Source: Haematobacter missouriensis
Lineage (GTDB): Bacteria; Pseudomonadota; Alphaproteobacteria; Rhodobacterales; Rhodobacteraceae
Assembly: GCF_000740775.1 (NCBI RefSeq)
Contig: NZ_JFGS01000013.1
Span: 1-64,000 of the forward strand
Direction of reading: 5' to 3'
DNA length: 64,000 nucleotides
Of this stretch, positions 53,450 to 62,457 are shown piece after piece; the first letter of the stretch is position 1, and each line of letters starts with the position of its first letter. Below the pieces are notes generated by a model. The model had not been told where the DNA came from, made no database searches, and saw only the letters and a program-made list of their open reading frames with translations. Both the position numbers and the translations under genes were made by a program.

Positions 53450-55030
53450 ATGGATTTTTTTGACGTTGTCACACTTTCGCGTCTCCAGTTCGCTCTGACG
53501 GCGCTCTACCATTTCCTATTCGTGCCGCTCACGCTGGGCCTATCCGTCATGATTGCCGCGATGGAGACAGTCTATGTGATGACGGGCCGGGTCATCTGGC
53601 GCCAGATGACCAAGTTCTGGGGCACACTCTTCGGCATCAATTTCGCCCTCGGGGTAGCGACCGGCATTGTGATGGAGTTCCAGTTCGGCATGAACTGGAG
53701 CTACTACAGCCATTATGTCGGCGACATCTTCGGTGCGCCGCTGGCCATCGAGGGGTTGATGGCCTTCTTCCTTGAGGCGACTTTCGTCGGTCTGTTCTTC
53801 TTCGGCTGGGACAAGATGTCGAAGGTGGGCCACCTCATCGCGACCTACTGCGTGGCGATCGGCTCCAACTTCTCCGCGCTGTGGATTCTCATTGCCAACG
53901 GCTGGATGCAGAATCCGGTGGGCGCGCACTTCAACCCGGACACGATGCGGATGGAGGTTGCCAGCTTCTTCGATGTTCTGATGAACCCGGTCGCGCAAGC
54001 GCGATTCGTGCATACCGTCTCCGCCGGCTATGTCGTGGCGTCTGTCTTCGTGCTAGGGGTCTCGGCCTGGTATCTGCTGCGCGGCTGGCATGTTGCGGTC
54101 GCCAAGCGGTCGATCACCATCGCCGCATCCTTCGGGCTTGCGGCCGCACTCTCGGTCGTGGTGCTGGGTGACGAGTCGGGCTACCTCACGTCCGAGCACC
54201 AGAAGATGAAGATGGCAGCGCTGGAGGGCATGTGGGAAACGGAGCCCGCGCCTGCCCCATTCACCCTTTTCGCGATCCCGGACATGCAGGCGCGGGAGAA
54301 TCGCTACGCCATTCATATCCCTTGGGTCATGGGGTTGATCGGCACGCGCTCCCTTACTACGCAGATACCCGGCATTCTCGATCTCGTCGATCATGCGAAG
54401 GAGCGGATCCGGTCTGGCATGATCGCCTATGACGCGCTTCAGACCATCCGCATGGCGCCTGACGCGGCCGCTTCCGGCGCGGCGCGCGTTTCCTTCCGCG
54501 AGAGGGAGGCGGATCTCGGATATGCGCTGCTGCTCAAGCAGTATATCGACGACCCGCGGCTGGCGACGGAGGATCAGATCGACCGCGCGGCCTGGAGCAC
54601 GGTACCCAACGTTCCGGTGCTGTTCTGGGTCTTCAGGATCATGGTGGCCGTCGGGTTCTTCAACATCCTGTTGATGGGCACCTTCTTCGTGATGAGCACG
54701 AGGCGATCGCTCGATCGGCACCCCTGGTTGTTGAAAGTGGCGGTCTGGGCGATGGTGTTGCCTTGGGTTGCGGCGGAATGCGGCTGGATCCTTGCCGAGT
54801 ACGGTCGTCAGCCCTGGGCAGTCGAAGGGGTATTGCCGGTATTCCTCTCCGTCTCCGACCTCTCGGCCGGCACGGTGCTGATGACGGTCATCGGCTTCAC
54901 TCTGATCTATGCCACGCTGATCGTGATCGAGGTCAAGCTCATGCTGGCCGCCATCCGCAAGGGCCCGCAGCCGGACTACGAACCGGAGGCGCCCCTCATC
55001 CCGAAACCCATCGTGACGCCGGCGGAGTGA
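53450..55030 (+). CDS. cydA: Cytochrome bd ubiquinol oxidase subunit I
   Basis: The 526-residue integral membrane subunit binds haems b558, b595 and d and oxidises ubiquinol. It has the haem-ligand histidines in ALYHFLFVPL (His21) and ARFVHTVSAGYV and a methionine ligand in NILLMGTFF. The Q-loop is the long, E. coli-type form (KMAALEGMWETEPAPAPF ... GLIGTRSLTTQIPG ... DLGYALLLKQY), which separates it from short-loop cyanide-insensitive oxidases. High oxygen affinity allows respiration at low oxygen. Confidence 0.95.
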   Translation: MDFFDVVTLSRLQFALTALYHFLFVPLTLGLSVMIAAMETVYVMTGRVIWRQMTKFWGTLFGINFALGVATGIVMEFQFGMNWSYYSHYVGDIFGAPLAIEGLMAFFLEATFVGLFFFGWDKMSKVGHLIATYCVAIGSNFSALWILIANGWMQNPVGAHFNPDTMRMEVASFFDVLMNPVAQARFVHTVSAGYVVASVFVLGVSAWYLLRGWHVAVAKRSITIAASFGLAAALSVVVLGDESGYLTSEHQKMKMAALEGMWETEPAPAPFTLFAIPDMQARENRYAIHIPWVMGLIGTRSLTTQIPGILDLVDHAKERIRSGMIAYDALQTIRMAPDAAASGAARVSFREREADLGYALLLKQYIDDPRLATEDQIDRAAWSTVPNVPVLFWVFRIMVAVGFFNILLMGTFFVMSTRRSLDRHPWLLKVAVWAMVLPWVAAECGWILAEYGRQPWAVEGVLPVFLSVSDLSAGTVLMTVIGFTLIYATLIVIEVKLMLAAIRKGPQPDYEPEAPLIPKPIVTPAE

Positions 55031-55034
55031 TGCC

Positions 55035-56186
55035 ATGATCCTGCATGATTTGCTAAGCTACGACGCACTCCGCCTTATCTGGTGGGTTCTTCTGGGCGTT
55101 CTTCTGATCGGCTTTGCGCTTTCGGACGGATTCGACCTCGGCGTGGGTATGCTCCTGCCCTTCGCGGGTCAGAACGATGTCGAGCGGCGTATCGTCATCA
55201 ACACTATCGGGCCAGTCTGGGAGGGTAACCAGGTGTGGCTGATCCTTGGCGGTGGCGCGATCTTCGCCGCGTGGCCACCACTCTATGCCGTGTCCTTCTC
55301 GGGCTTCTACCTTGCGATGTTTGCGATCCTGTTCGCGCTCATCCTGCGGCCCGTTGGCTTCAAATACCGCTCGAAGCGGGAGAGTCTGACCTGGCGCTAC
55401 AACTGGGACTGGGCGTTGTTTATCGGGGGGTTCGTGCCCGCGCTCATCTTTGGCGTAGCAGTGGGCAATGTGCTTCAGGGGGTGCCCTTCCGCTTCGGCC
55501 CGGACATGCGCATCTATTACGATGGGTGGTTCATCGGTCTTCTGAACCCCTATGCGCTGCTTTGCGGCGTCCTGTCAGTCGCGATGCTTGCCATGCATGG
55601 CGCCGCATGGCTCATCGTGAAGACCACAGGGCCGGTGCAGGAGCGGGCGCGGCGGTTCGGCACATGGGCGGCGATAGCGACGCTGGTGCTTTATGCTCTC
55701 GGCGGGCTGCTGCTCTGGGCCTTCATCGATGGTTATGTGGTCACGAGCACCTTTCCGGAGAACGGTCCCTCCAACCCGCTCGCCAAGACGGTGGAGGTCT
55801 ATGCGGGGGGATGGTTCACCAACTATGGCGCCCATCCCTGGATGCTGATCGCCCCGGCGGCAGGCTTTGTCGGTGCGCTCGGCGTTCTGGGAATGATAGC
55901 GGCGAAGCGGGAGGTCGGTGTGCTTATGTTGAGCCAACTGTCCATCTTCGGAGTGATCTCATCCGTCGGGCTCTCCATGTTCCCGTTCATCCTGCCGTCC
56001 TCCGAAATGCCGGGGGCAAGCATAACCGTATGGGATTCGTCTTCCAGCCACCTGACCCTGTTCATCATGTTGGTGACCTCGGTGGTCTTCCTGCCGATCA
56101 TCGCCCTGTACACCACCTGGGCCTACAAGCTGCTCTGGGGCAAGGTTAAAAAAGAGGACGTGACCGGCGACAGTCACGCTTACTGA
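55035..56186 (+). CDS. cydB: Cytochrome bd ubiquinol oxidase subunit II
   Basis: The 383-residue partner subunit has about eight membrane spans and the family start (LRLIWWVLLGVLLIGFALSDGFDLGVGMLLPF), followed by IGPVWEGNQVWLILGGGAIFAAWP. It stabilises the haems held by CydA. It starts five bases after the cydA stop, and a cydX-like microprotein gene follows twelve bases after its own stop. Confidence 0.95.
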   Translation: MILHDLLSYDALRLIWWVLLGVLLIGFALSDGFDLGVGMLLPFAGQNDVERRIVINTIGPVWEGNQVWLILGGGAIFAAWPPLYAVSFSGFYLAMFAILFALILRPVGFKYRSKRESLTWRYNWDWALFIGGFVPALIFGVAVGNVLQGVPFRFGPDMRIYYDGWFIGLLNPYALLCGVLSVAMLAMHGAAWLIVKTTGPVQERARRFGTWAAIATLVLYALGGLLLWAFIDGYVVTSTFPENGPSNPLAKTVEVYAGGWFTNYGAHPWMLIAPAAGFVGALGVLGMIAAKREVGVLMLSQLSIFGVISSVGLSMFPFILPSSEMPGASITVWDSSSSHLTLFIMLVTSVVFLPIIALYTTWAYKLLWGKVKKEDVTGDSHAY

Positions 56187-56198
56187 AAGGATCCGAAT

Positions 56199-56324
56199 AT
56201 GTGGTACTTCGCCTGGATACTCGGTCTGCCGCTGGCCGTAACCTTTGCTGTGCTGAATGCAATGTGGTTCGAGATACTGGAGGATGGCCGCGAGACGCTG
56301 GACGAGGCCGGCCACCAGCGCTGA
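56199..56324 (+). CDS. cydX: Cytochrome bd accessory microprotein CydX
   Basis: A 41-residue frame begins MWYFAWILGLPLAVTFAV and continues with NAMWFE, the recognisable start and transmembrane helix of CydX/CbdX proteins. These bind the bd oxidase and stabilise the haem site. AAAGG lies ten bases upstream. It ends in an acidic tail (LEDGRETLDEAGHQR). Its place directly after cydB confirms the call. Confidence 0.9.
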   Translation: MWYFAWILGLPLAVTFAVLNAMWFEILEDGRETLDEAGHQR

Positions 56325-56334
56325 CGCCATGAGA

Positions 56335-56364
56335 AAGCCGGCCCGAATTGCTCCGGGCCGGCTT
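56335..56364. terminator. Bidirectional terminator between cydX and the PQQ dehydrogenase gene
   Basis: AAGCCGGCCCG and CGGGCCGGCTT form a perfect 11-bp stem with an eight-base loop, ten bases past the cydX stop. The outer A/T pairs give a short T-tract in both directions, so it can end both convergent transcripts. Confidence 0.75.
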
Positions 56365-56381
56365 CTTCGAGGGGCAGGACG

Positions 56382-58811
56382 TTACTGTCTCGGCAGGGCA
56401 TAGGCGACGAGATAGTCGCCCGGTTGCGTCTGCATGAGGTTATGACCACCTGCCGCGATGACCACGAACTGCCGCCCACTCTCTTCCGAGAGATAGGTCA
56501 TCGGGGTCGCGTTGCCGCCCGCCGGCAGGCGCCCTTTCCACAGGATATCGCCCGTCTCGAGGTCCATTGCGCGGAGCGACTGCTCCCCCGAAGCCGCGAC
56601 GAACACGAGCCCCGACTTGGTGGTGATGGAGCCTCCCAGCCCGGGAACGCCGAGGCTGATCGGAAGACGCGAGCGGATAGTGCTGCCCGCGATGGTTACA
56701 CCGCTGTCCTCGGCCGTGCCCGACCGGCGCTGCCAGAGCACCTCCTTCGTGGTGAGGTCAACCGCTGTCACAAGGCCGTAGGGCGGCGCAAGGCAAGGCG
56801 CGCCCAAAGGCGACATGAAGGGTTTCAGGTCTGCGGCATAGGGCGTGCCCTCCTGCGGGACCGCGCCACCCACGCTGACGCCGGGACGACCGTCGGCAGC
56901 CTTCAGACCAGCCGCGTCCGCTTCTGACCGTGGCATCAGCCGAAGATACATCGGCACCCGGTTCCAGTTCGCGACGAGGATTTTGCGCTCCGGATCAAAG
57001 GAGCCCGAGCCCCAGTTGCTGCCGCCCAGCGAGCCGGGGAAGAAGAAAACGGAATCTTCGCCTGGAGGCGTGAGAGGCCCGTCCCACCGCGCCTCGCGGA
57101 AGCGGATGCGGCACCACATCAGATCGAAGGGTGTCGCCCCCCACATGTCCGTTTCGTCGATACCGAGGGGTTTCTTCGGATCGATGCCTGAAAACTCCGG
57201 CATCTCAACAGAGAAGGGCTGCGTCGGGGAAATCCGCTCGGCCTCCGCGCCTCCTTGCGGAACCGGGAGCTCCTGAACCTCGTAGATCGGCTCGCCTGTG
57301 CGGCGGTCCAGAACGAAGTTCTGCCCTCGCTTGGTGAGCTGCACGAGAGCCGGGACAGTTTCCCCTTCGATCTGGAGATCGACGAGGCTCGGCTGAGAGC
57401 CGACATCCATGTCCCAGACGTCATAGTGAATGGTCTGGAAATGCCAGCGAAGCGCCCCGGTTTCCGCGTCGAGGGCAAGGATAGAACCTGAGTAGCGGTT
57501 GTCAAAGTCGCGGCGGTGGCCGCCCCAATAGTCCGGCGTCGCGTTGCCGGTCGGCATATAGACCAGCCCCAGCTCATCATCGGCTGAGATCGGCGCCCAT
57601 GAGTTCGGCGTACCGCGCGTAAACTCCTCCCCCTCTGCGGGCATGGAGTGGTCTTCCGGGCGGCCCATGTCGAATGCCCAGTCGAACGTGCCGGTAACCG
57701 CGTCAAATGCCCGGATCACGCCGGAGGGTTCATCCGTCATCTGGCCGTCAGAGATCCAGCCGCCGATCACCACCCGTCCGCGCACGATCTGCGGGGCGGA
57801 CGAAACATAGGAGTAGCCGGGGATGACATGGCCGAGCCCCTGCTTGAGATCCACCTGGCCATTCTGGCCGAAGTCGGCACAAGGCTCCCCGGTCGCCGCA
57901 TCGACGGCCAGAAGGCGCGCGTCCACCGTTCCGCCGATAATGCGCTCAGCGCATGCGGCACCGGCCGGAACCGCGCTTTCGGGTGCTTGATAATAAGCCA
58001 CACCCCGGCAGGCGGCCGAGCCGGTCACACCCGTAAGGTCGGTGTGGCTGTTGAAGCGCCAGTTCTCCTGCCCGGTTTCCGCGTCGAGTGAGACGATGTC
58101 GTTCCGCGCCGTGCAGAGATAGAGCGAGCGCCCGATTTTTAGCGGCGTAGCTTGGAGGCGCCGCACCGGTCCTTCCGGCGGGGGGTAATCGCCGGTGCGA
58201 TAGGTCCAGGCGACTTGCAGATCCCGCACGTTTTCCGGGTTGATCTGCTCCAGCGGCGAGAAACGTGTGCCATGCTGGTCGTTTCCGTAATGGTGCCACT
58301 CGCCCTCTGGTGTGTCCTGGGTATATTTGGCCTTCGCCTCCGGCAGGGGCCGGGTTGCCGCGATCTCATGGATATCGCCCTTTGCGAACCCCCAGCCGAA
58401 AAGACCCAGCAGGGCGACCGCAAAGCCACCCACTACGGCGCGGCCCAATAGCGCGGGGCGCGGCCCCGAGATTAGGCTGCGCCGATACCAGGGGGTCAGG
58501 AAGAACAGCCCGAACAGGAACGGTCCTGACAAGCGGGGCAGCAATGTCCAGAAATCGACCCCCACCTCGCTGATGGCCCAGATATAGGTCCAGGCGAGCA
58601 TGGCAGCATAAAGCCATCCGGCCCAGGCGTTGCCGCGCCAGACAAGGATACCGGACACGATCACGGCAAGGCCGGTGATTAGGAAATAGAGTGATCCGCC
58701 TAGTAGCGCGAGCTGCGCGCCCCCCCAGACGTAGGCCAATCCGATCAGCACGAAAAGGGTCGCAAAGACCCTCGCCGCGCCACGATGGCGGCGTTCTGTT
58801 GTCGGTGTCAC
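56382..58811 (-). CDS. gcd: Membrane-bound PQQ-dependent glucose/quinate/shikimate-type dehydrogenase
   Basis: The roughly 809-residue protein has about five N-terminal membrane spans (to about residue 130) and a periplasmic eight-bladed PQQ propeller. Landmarks are EWHHYGNDQHGTRFSPLEQINPENV, VSLDAETGQENWRFN, RPEDHSMPAEGEEFTRGTPNSWAP and WDMDVGSQPSLVDL. It oxidises glucose or related sugars at the outer membrane face and passes electrons to ubiquinone. The frame is open to a TTG at 58871. I prefer the GTG at 58811 because CGGAGGG precedes it. The TetR operator lies upstream. Confidence 0.9.
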   Translation of the reverse strand: MTPTTERRHRGAARVFATLFVLIGLAYVWGGAQLALLGGSLYFLITGLAVIVSGILVWRGNAWAGWLYAAMLAWTYIWAISEVGVDFWTLLPRLSGPFLFGLFFLTPWYRRSLISGPRPALLGRAVVGGFAVALLGLFGWGFAKGDIHEIAATRPLPEAKAKYTQDTPEGEWHHYGNDQHGTRFSPLEQINPENVRDLQVAWTYRTGDYPPPEGPVRRLQATPLKIGRSLYLCTARNDIVSLDAETGQENWRFNSHTDLTGVTGSAACRGVAYYQAPESAVPAGAACAERIIGGTVDARLLAVDAATGEPCADFGQNGQVDLKQGLGHVIPGYSYVSSAPQIVRGRVVIGGWISDGQMTDEPSGVIRAFDAVTGTFDWAFDMGRPEDHSMPAEGEEFTRGTPNSWAPISADDELGLVYMPTGNATPDYWGGHRRDFDNRYSGSILALDAETGALRWHFQTIHYDVWDMDVGSQPSLVDLQIEGETVPALVQLTKRGQNFVLDRRTGEPIYEVQELPVPQGGAEAERISPTQPFSVEMPEFSGIDPKKPLGIDETDMWGATPFDLMWCRIRFREARWDGPLTPPGEDSVFFFPGSLGGSNWGSGSFDPERKILVANWNRVPMYLRLMPRSEADAAGLKAADGRPGVSVGGAVPQEGTPYAADLKPFMSPLGAPCLAPPYGLVTAVDLTTKEVLWQRRSGTAEDSGVTIAGSTIRSRLPISLGVPGLGGSITTKSGLVFVAASGEQSLRAMDLETGDILWKGRLPAGGNATPMTYLSEESGRQFVVIAAGGHNLMQTQPGDYLVAYALPRQ

Positions 58812-58872
58812 GGGGACAACCCTCCGAATGCTCGAACCGCAATCAGGAGAATGCGGTGAGACTTCCGTCAAA

Positions 58873-58898
58873 CATAAATGACTGCAAGGTCATTTATG
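58873..58898. promoter_or_regulatory. Perfect 26-base operator palindrome upstream of gcd
   Basis: CATAAATGAC-TGCAAG-GTCATTTATG has two perfect 10-base arms and a six-base spacer. It sits about 60 bases before the preferred gcd start and just past the TetR stop. The size and symmetry are typical of TetR-family operators, so the upstream TetR gene probably represses gcd from here. Confidence 0.72.
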
Positions 58899-58953
58899 GG
58901 GTTGTCGTGGATATCACAACCCCGCGTCTCGAATGTGATCTTCTGCCCGTGCG

Positions 58954-59583
58954 TCAGGAGAAGAACAGCGAGATCTGCAGTTCCATCAGGGAGGCTGCCG
59001 AGATTTCCCCGCCCGGATTAAGCACCCCGCCTTCGACCATCGCAACCCAGAGAGGCGCGACGAGCAGCTGGGGATTTGCTGCGAGTCGGGGGTCACACAC
59101 CTCGCCACGCGCAATGGCCATGCGGATCGCCGCGGAAATATAGGCGTTGGTCGGCTCGTAGATGCTGCGAAAGTAGGTCTCGGCCAGAAATCGCGACGCG
59201 CCACCTTCGGCGAGCACCAGCCGTGCGAGCGAGGCCCGACCGGAAGCCTCGAGCTGTTCCGCGACAGGCAGCATCACGCGGCGAAAATGTTGTCCCAGTG
59301 TCTCTCCGGGTAGAAATGCCGGGGTATCGCGCAGCGCGTTCCGCTCGTCCATCGCGCGCTGGACAACCCCTTCGAAGAGAGCCTCTTTCGTGGGGTAATA
59401 GCGATAAGGCGTACCCTTGGCCATTCCCCCGCGACGTGCGATTCTGTCCATGCGTGCGCCCGCGACGCCGTATTCCAGAAACTCCGCCATGGCTGCATCG
59501 AGAATGGCGGCCTGGGTCCGCTGGGTCTTGGCGGGGCTTGGGCCGCGTGTGGCAGGCCGGGGAAGCGGGGCATCGGTCGACAT
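58954..59583 (-). CDS. TetR-family transcriptional regulator
   Basis: The 209-residue protein has an N-terminal TetR helix-turn-helix (AAILDAAMAEFLEYGVAGARMDRIARRGGMAKGTPYRYYPTKEALFEGVV) and a C-terminal ligand domain of the AefR-like type. It lies directly upstream of gcd on the same strand, with a 26-base palindrome between them. It most likely controls the sugar dehydrogenase; the effector is unknown. Confidence 0.88.
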   Translation of the reverse strand: MSTDAPLPRPATRGPSPAKTQRTQAAILDAAMAEFLEYGVAGARMDRIARRGGMAKGTPYRYYPTKEALFEGVVQRAMDERNALRDTPAFLPGETLGQHFRRVMLPVAEQLEASGRASLARLVLAEGGASRFLAETYFRSIYEPTNAYISAAIRMAIARGEVCDPRLAANPQLLVAPLWVAMVEGGVLNPGGEISAASLMELQISLFFS

Positions 59584-59603
59584 GAGGGAAAGGTAGATAG
59601 CAG

Positions 59604-59629
59604 AAAAAGCGCCTCCCGGCGAGAGGCGC
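59604..59629 (-). terminator. Intrinsic terminator of the BASS transporter gene
   Basis: On the minus strand, GCGCCTC-N7-GAGGCGC forms a 7-bp stem followed by TTTTT. It lies 11 bases past the transporter stop and before the TetR start. Confidence 0.75.
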
Positions 59630-59639
59630 TGTCCTCCGA

Positions 59640-60596
59640 TCAGGCATTTCGTGCTTTGGCGGTGGTTTGTTCGTCGGTTCGTCCGGCGAAATAATTCGCC
59701 AGCAGCGCGCCCGAAATATTGTGCCAGACGCTAAAGATCGCGCTCGGCACTGCGGCGAGCGGCGAGAAGTAGGCGGTCGCCAGAGCGGCACCAAGACCGG
59801 AGTTCTGCATCCCCACCTCAATCGCGATTGCCTTGCGCTTGGCCAGCGACAGACCCGCGGCTCTGGCAGCGAAGAAGCCGATGAGGTAGCCAAGCCCGTT
59901 GTGCAGGACAACGACCGCAAAGATCATCAGGCCCGATTGCAGGATGGAGGCGCGGGAGGCCGCGACGACCGCGGCGACTATGAGCACGATGCCCGACACA
60001 CTCACGAGCGGCAGGGCCGGGACGGCTTTGCGTACAAGACCGGGCATGATCTTCTGCGCTGCGAAGCCGAGGGCGAGCGGCACCAGCACGACCTTGACGA
60101 TCGACAGGAACATTGCCCAGCCATCCACGGGAAGGAACTCGCTTGCCAGCATCCATACAAGGAAAGGGGTGACTACCGGCGCAAGCAGCGTGGTCACGCT
60201 TGTGCAGGCCACTGACAGCGCCACATCGCCCTTGGAAAGATACGTCATCACGTTGCTGGACGTACCACCGGGGCAGCACCCGACAAGAATCACGCCTGCC
60301 GCGACTTCCGGCGGCATTGGGATTATCTTGGTAAGGAGCACCGCAAGAAGCGGCATGATAAGGAACTGCCCGATGACACCCACGCCGACATCATAGGGAC
60401 GACGGACGACTTCGCGAAAATCGTCGGCTGAAATCGTCAACCCCATCCCGAACATGATGATGGCAAGCAGCGTGACGATCCATGGAGTCACGAGACGGAA
60501 CACGTCGGGAAGCAGGAAGCCGAGCACCGCAAACAGGATCACCCAGAGGGCGAATGTCTTGCCCACAAAGGTGGATAAACGTTCAATTGCTTTCAT
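59640..60596 (-). CDS. Bile acid:sodium symporter (BASS) family transporter
   Basis: The 318-residue protein has about nine to ten membrane spans and the BASS sodium-site segments IIMFGMGLTISADDF, LVGCCPGGTSSNVMTYLSKGDVALSVACT and EVGMQNSGLGAALATAYFSP. Bacterial members carry bile acids, pantothenate, keto acids or other organic anions; the substrate here is not determined. The start at MKAIERLS follows GGGGGAGA. A hydrolase of the bile-salt hydrolase family lies 59 kb away and is not obviously linked. Confidence 0.9.
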   Translation of the reverse strand: MKAIERLSTFVGKTFALWVILFAVLGFLLPDVFRLVTPWIVTLLAIIMFGMGLTISADDFREVVRRPYDVGVGVIGQFLIMPLLAVLLTKIIPMPPEVAAGVILVGCCPGGTSSNVMTYLSKGDVALSVACTSVTTLLAPVVTPFLVWMLASEFLPVDGWAMFLSIVKVVLVPLALGFAAQKIMPGLVRKAVPALPLVSVSGIVLIVAAVVAASRASILQSGLMIFAVVVLHNGLGYLIGFFAARAAGLSLAKRKAIAIEVGMQNSGLGAALATAYFSPLAAVPSAIFSVWHNISGALLANYFAGRTDEQTTAKARNA

Positions 60597-60672
60597 CAGG
60601 TCTCCCCCTCTCGCAACTTTATTCCGGAGGGCGATAAGCGCTTTATAAGCGGGAGGCAAGACGGCGCATGGC

Positions 60673-60696
60673 AAAAGGGTCCGCTGTCGCGGACCC
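60673..60696 (-). terminator. Intrinsic terminator of the esterase gene
   Basis: On the minus strand, GGGTCCGC-GACA-GCGGACCC forms an 8-bp perfect stem followed by TTTT, about 20 bases past the esterase stop. Confidence 0.8.
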
Positions 60697-60716
60697 CTTC
60701 CTGTTGTCTGTGCTGG

Positions 60717-61322
60717 TCAGGCGCGCAGGAACCCAGCCATACGCGATATTTCTTCCTGACGTACTTCGTGGCCGCCATCATGCAGCGCAAGGTCCACTTC
60801 CGCTCCCTGACCCCTGAGCCAGTTGACCAGCTGTTCCGTCTGAGGGAGGGGGCAGATCGGATCGCGTCTGCCCGCAGTGACGAGTACCTGCCGTCCAGCA
60901 AGTCCGGCGTTCGGTTCGGGTGTCCACGGAATCAACGGATGCATAAGTACCGTGCGGTCCAGCAGTTCCGGTGCCCGGAACAAGACGGAGGCAAGGATGT
61001 TCGCTCCGTTGGAATAGCCCAATGCATAGACCGGCGCGTTTGGATTCGCAGTGCGATGGTGACGGATGAAGGCCGTCATCTTGGACGTCGCCCGGTCGAG
61101 ATCGGCCATGTCATAAATCCCCTCTCCCGTGCGGCGGAAGAAGCGTGCGGCCCCGTGTTCAGACACGTCACCGCGGGGCGAGATAAGGCCTGCGCCGGGA
61201 AGAATCTGCTCCACCAGCCCGGCGAACTGATGCTCGTCCCCACCGGTACCGTGCAGGGCAAGCACCAATGGCTGCCCAGCGGCGGGAGCGCGGGCGATAT
61301 GATGATAGCTGTCGAGGGGCAT
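60717..61322 (-). CDS. Phospholipase/carboxylesterase-type alpha/beta hydrolase (MhqD-like)
   Basis: The 201-residue hydrolase has the oxyanion region LALHGTGGDEHQF, nucleophile Ser in GYSNGANI, Asp in GRRDPICP and His in DGGHEV. It resembles YtpP/MhqD esterases, which in Bacillus are induced together with ring-cleaving dioxygenases by quinones. Its gene follows a dioxygenase gene of the MhqO type on the same strand, about 70 bases apart, so a shared role in detoxifying aromatic electrophiles is likely. Confidence 0.87.
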   Translation of the reverse strand: MPLDSYHHIARAPAAGQPLVLALHGTGGDEHQFAGLVEQILPGAGLISPRGDVSEHGAARFFRRTGEGIYDMADLDRATSKMTAFIRHHRTANPNAPVYALGYSNGANILASVLFRAPELLDRTVLMHPLIPWTPEPNAGLAGRQVLVTAGRRDPICPLPQTEQLVNWLRGQGAEVDLALHDGGHEVRQEEISRMAGFLRA

Positions 61323-61390
61323 GGAATGCTCCTTTCATGTGAAGCGCGCCGCCGCCGTATGGTCAGCGACGCGCCGTGAAACAGGATCGC

Positions 61391-62323
61391 TCAATCCGTG
61401 ATGGGCGTAAGGATCCGCTCGATCTGCGGGCGGAGGTGTGCGTGCTGCGTCGGCAGTTTCAGGGCTTCGCCGAGATGCGCGGTATCCTCGTCCCGGTCAA
61501 AACCCGGCTCGTTGGTCGCCACCTCGAAGAGTACGCCGCCCGGGGTGCGGAAGTAGATCGCCCAGAAGTAGTCCCGGTCGATCACGGGTGTCACGTGGTA
61601 GCCCGTGTCCATCAGCGCCTTGCGCACTTCAAGCTGAGCGGCGCGGTCAGGTACGGCAAATGCCACGTGGTGGACGGAACCGGCCCCCTGACGCGCTGAA
61701 GGCGCACCGGGCAGCACCTCAAGATCGATGAAATCCGCGCCATTGCCATCCTTCACCCCGAAGCGCGTGATGTCACCCTGACGGTCGACTTCTTCATAGC
61801 CCATGAAGCGGAGCAGCTCGCCCGTCGCCCCTCCGTCGCGGAGTCGCATGGAGACGCTGTGGAACCCGTGAACACCCTCGTCCGAAGCGACCGGCCCGCC
61901 CGCCCATGGCGCGCGATTGTCGTCTGCCACTTCGACCAGAACGAACCCGTCGCCGTCAGGCCCCTGGAAGCGCAGGCGTTTCTCACCGAAGACTTCCTCT
62001 TCCTTCATGCCGCCGACATTGTAACCCGAGAGGCGCTCCTTCCAGTAGGGGAGCGATCCTTTGGGCACGGAAAATACCGTTTCCCCCACTTCTCCCGTGC
62101 CGGGACGACCACGCACGATATGGGGGAAGGGAAAATAAGTCATGACCGAACCGGGCGTACCCACCTCGTCCCCATAGTAGAGGTGATAGACATCCGGCGC
62201 GTCGAAGTTCACCGTTTTCTTGACCCGACGAAGGCCGAGCGTCTTGGTGAAGAAGTCGTTGTTCTGCTGGGCATCCGCAGCCATGGAGGTGACGTGGTGC
62301 AGCCCTTTGATCTGTTTCAGCAT
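61391..62323 (-). CDS. Ring-cleaving dioxygenase, MhqO/vicinal-oxygen-chelate family
   Basis: The 310-residue protein consists of two glyoxalase-like halves. Metal ligands are visible as His in KGLHHVTSMA, His in EGVHGFHSVSM and Glu in GGVLFEVATNEPGF. MhqA/MhqO-type enzymes cleave hydroquinones or catechols. It forms an operon with an MhqD-like esterase and is divergent from a LysR-family gene across about 130 bases. Confidence 0.88.
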   Translation of the reverse strand: MLKQIKGLHHVTSMAADAQQNNDFFTKTLGLRRVKKTVNFDAPDVYHLYYGDEVGTPGSVMTYFPFPHIVRGRPGTGEVGETVFSVPKGSLPYWKERLSGYNVGGMKEEEVFGEKRLRFQGPDGDGFVLVEVADDNRAPWAGGPVASDEGVHGFHSVSMRLRDGGATGELLRFMGYEEVDRQGDITRFGVKDGNGADFIDLEVLPGAPSARQGAGSVHHVAFAVPDRAAQLEVRKALMDTGYHVTPVIDRDYFWAIYFRTPGGVLFEVATNEPGFDRDEDTAHLGEALKLPTQHAHLRPQIERILTPITD

Positions 62324-62410
62324 GGTCGATCCCTTTCAGAGAACGGAGGGCTGATGCAGCGCCTCCTGATGTCTTGGCAACAAGATGGGAGGAAATATTG
62401 TGAAAGAGAA

Positions 62411-62450
62411 CGTTTATAATGTTGCATTAATTATTGCATATAACGTAATA
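62411..62450. promoter_or_regulatory. AT-rich interrupted palindrome and promoter between dioxygenase and LysR genes
   Basis: TATAAT (62415-62420) could be a -10 element towards the LysR gene. It also forms part of an imperfect inverted repeat TATAATG-N-TTGCATTAATTATTG-CATATA. The position within the divergent region suits LysR-type autoregulation and control of the dioxygenase operon. Confidence 0.4.
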
Positions 62451-62457
62451 ATTGGGG

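Noticed and set aside
59640-60596. A bile-acid catabolism link between the BASS transporter and the choloylglycine hydrolase-family gene
   Set aside because: The two genes lie at opposite ends of the window with dozens of unrelated genes between, and both families have many non-bile substrates.
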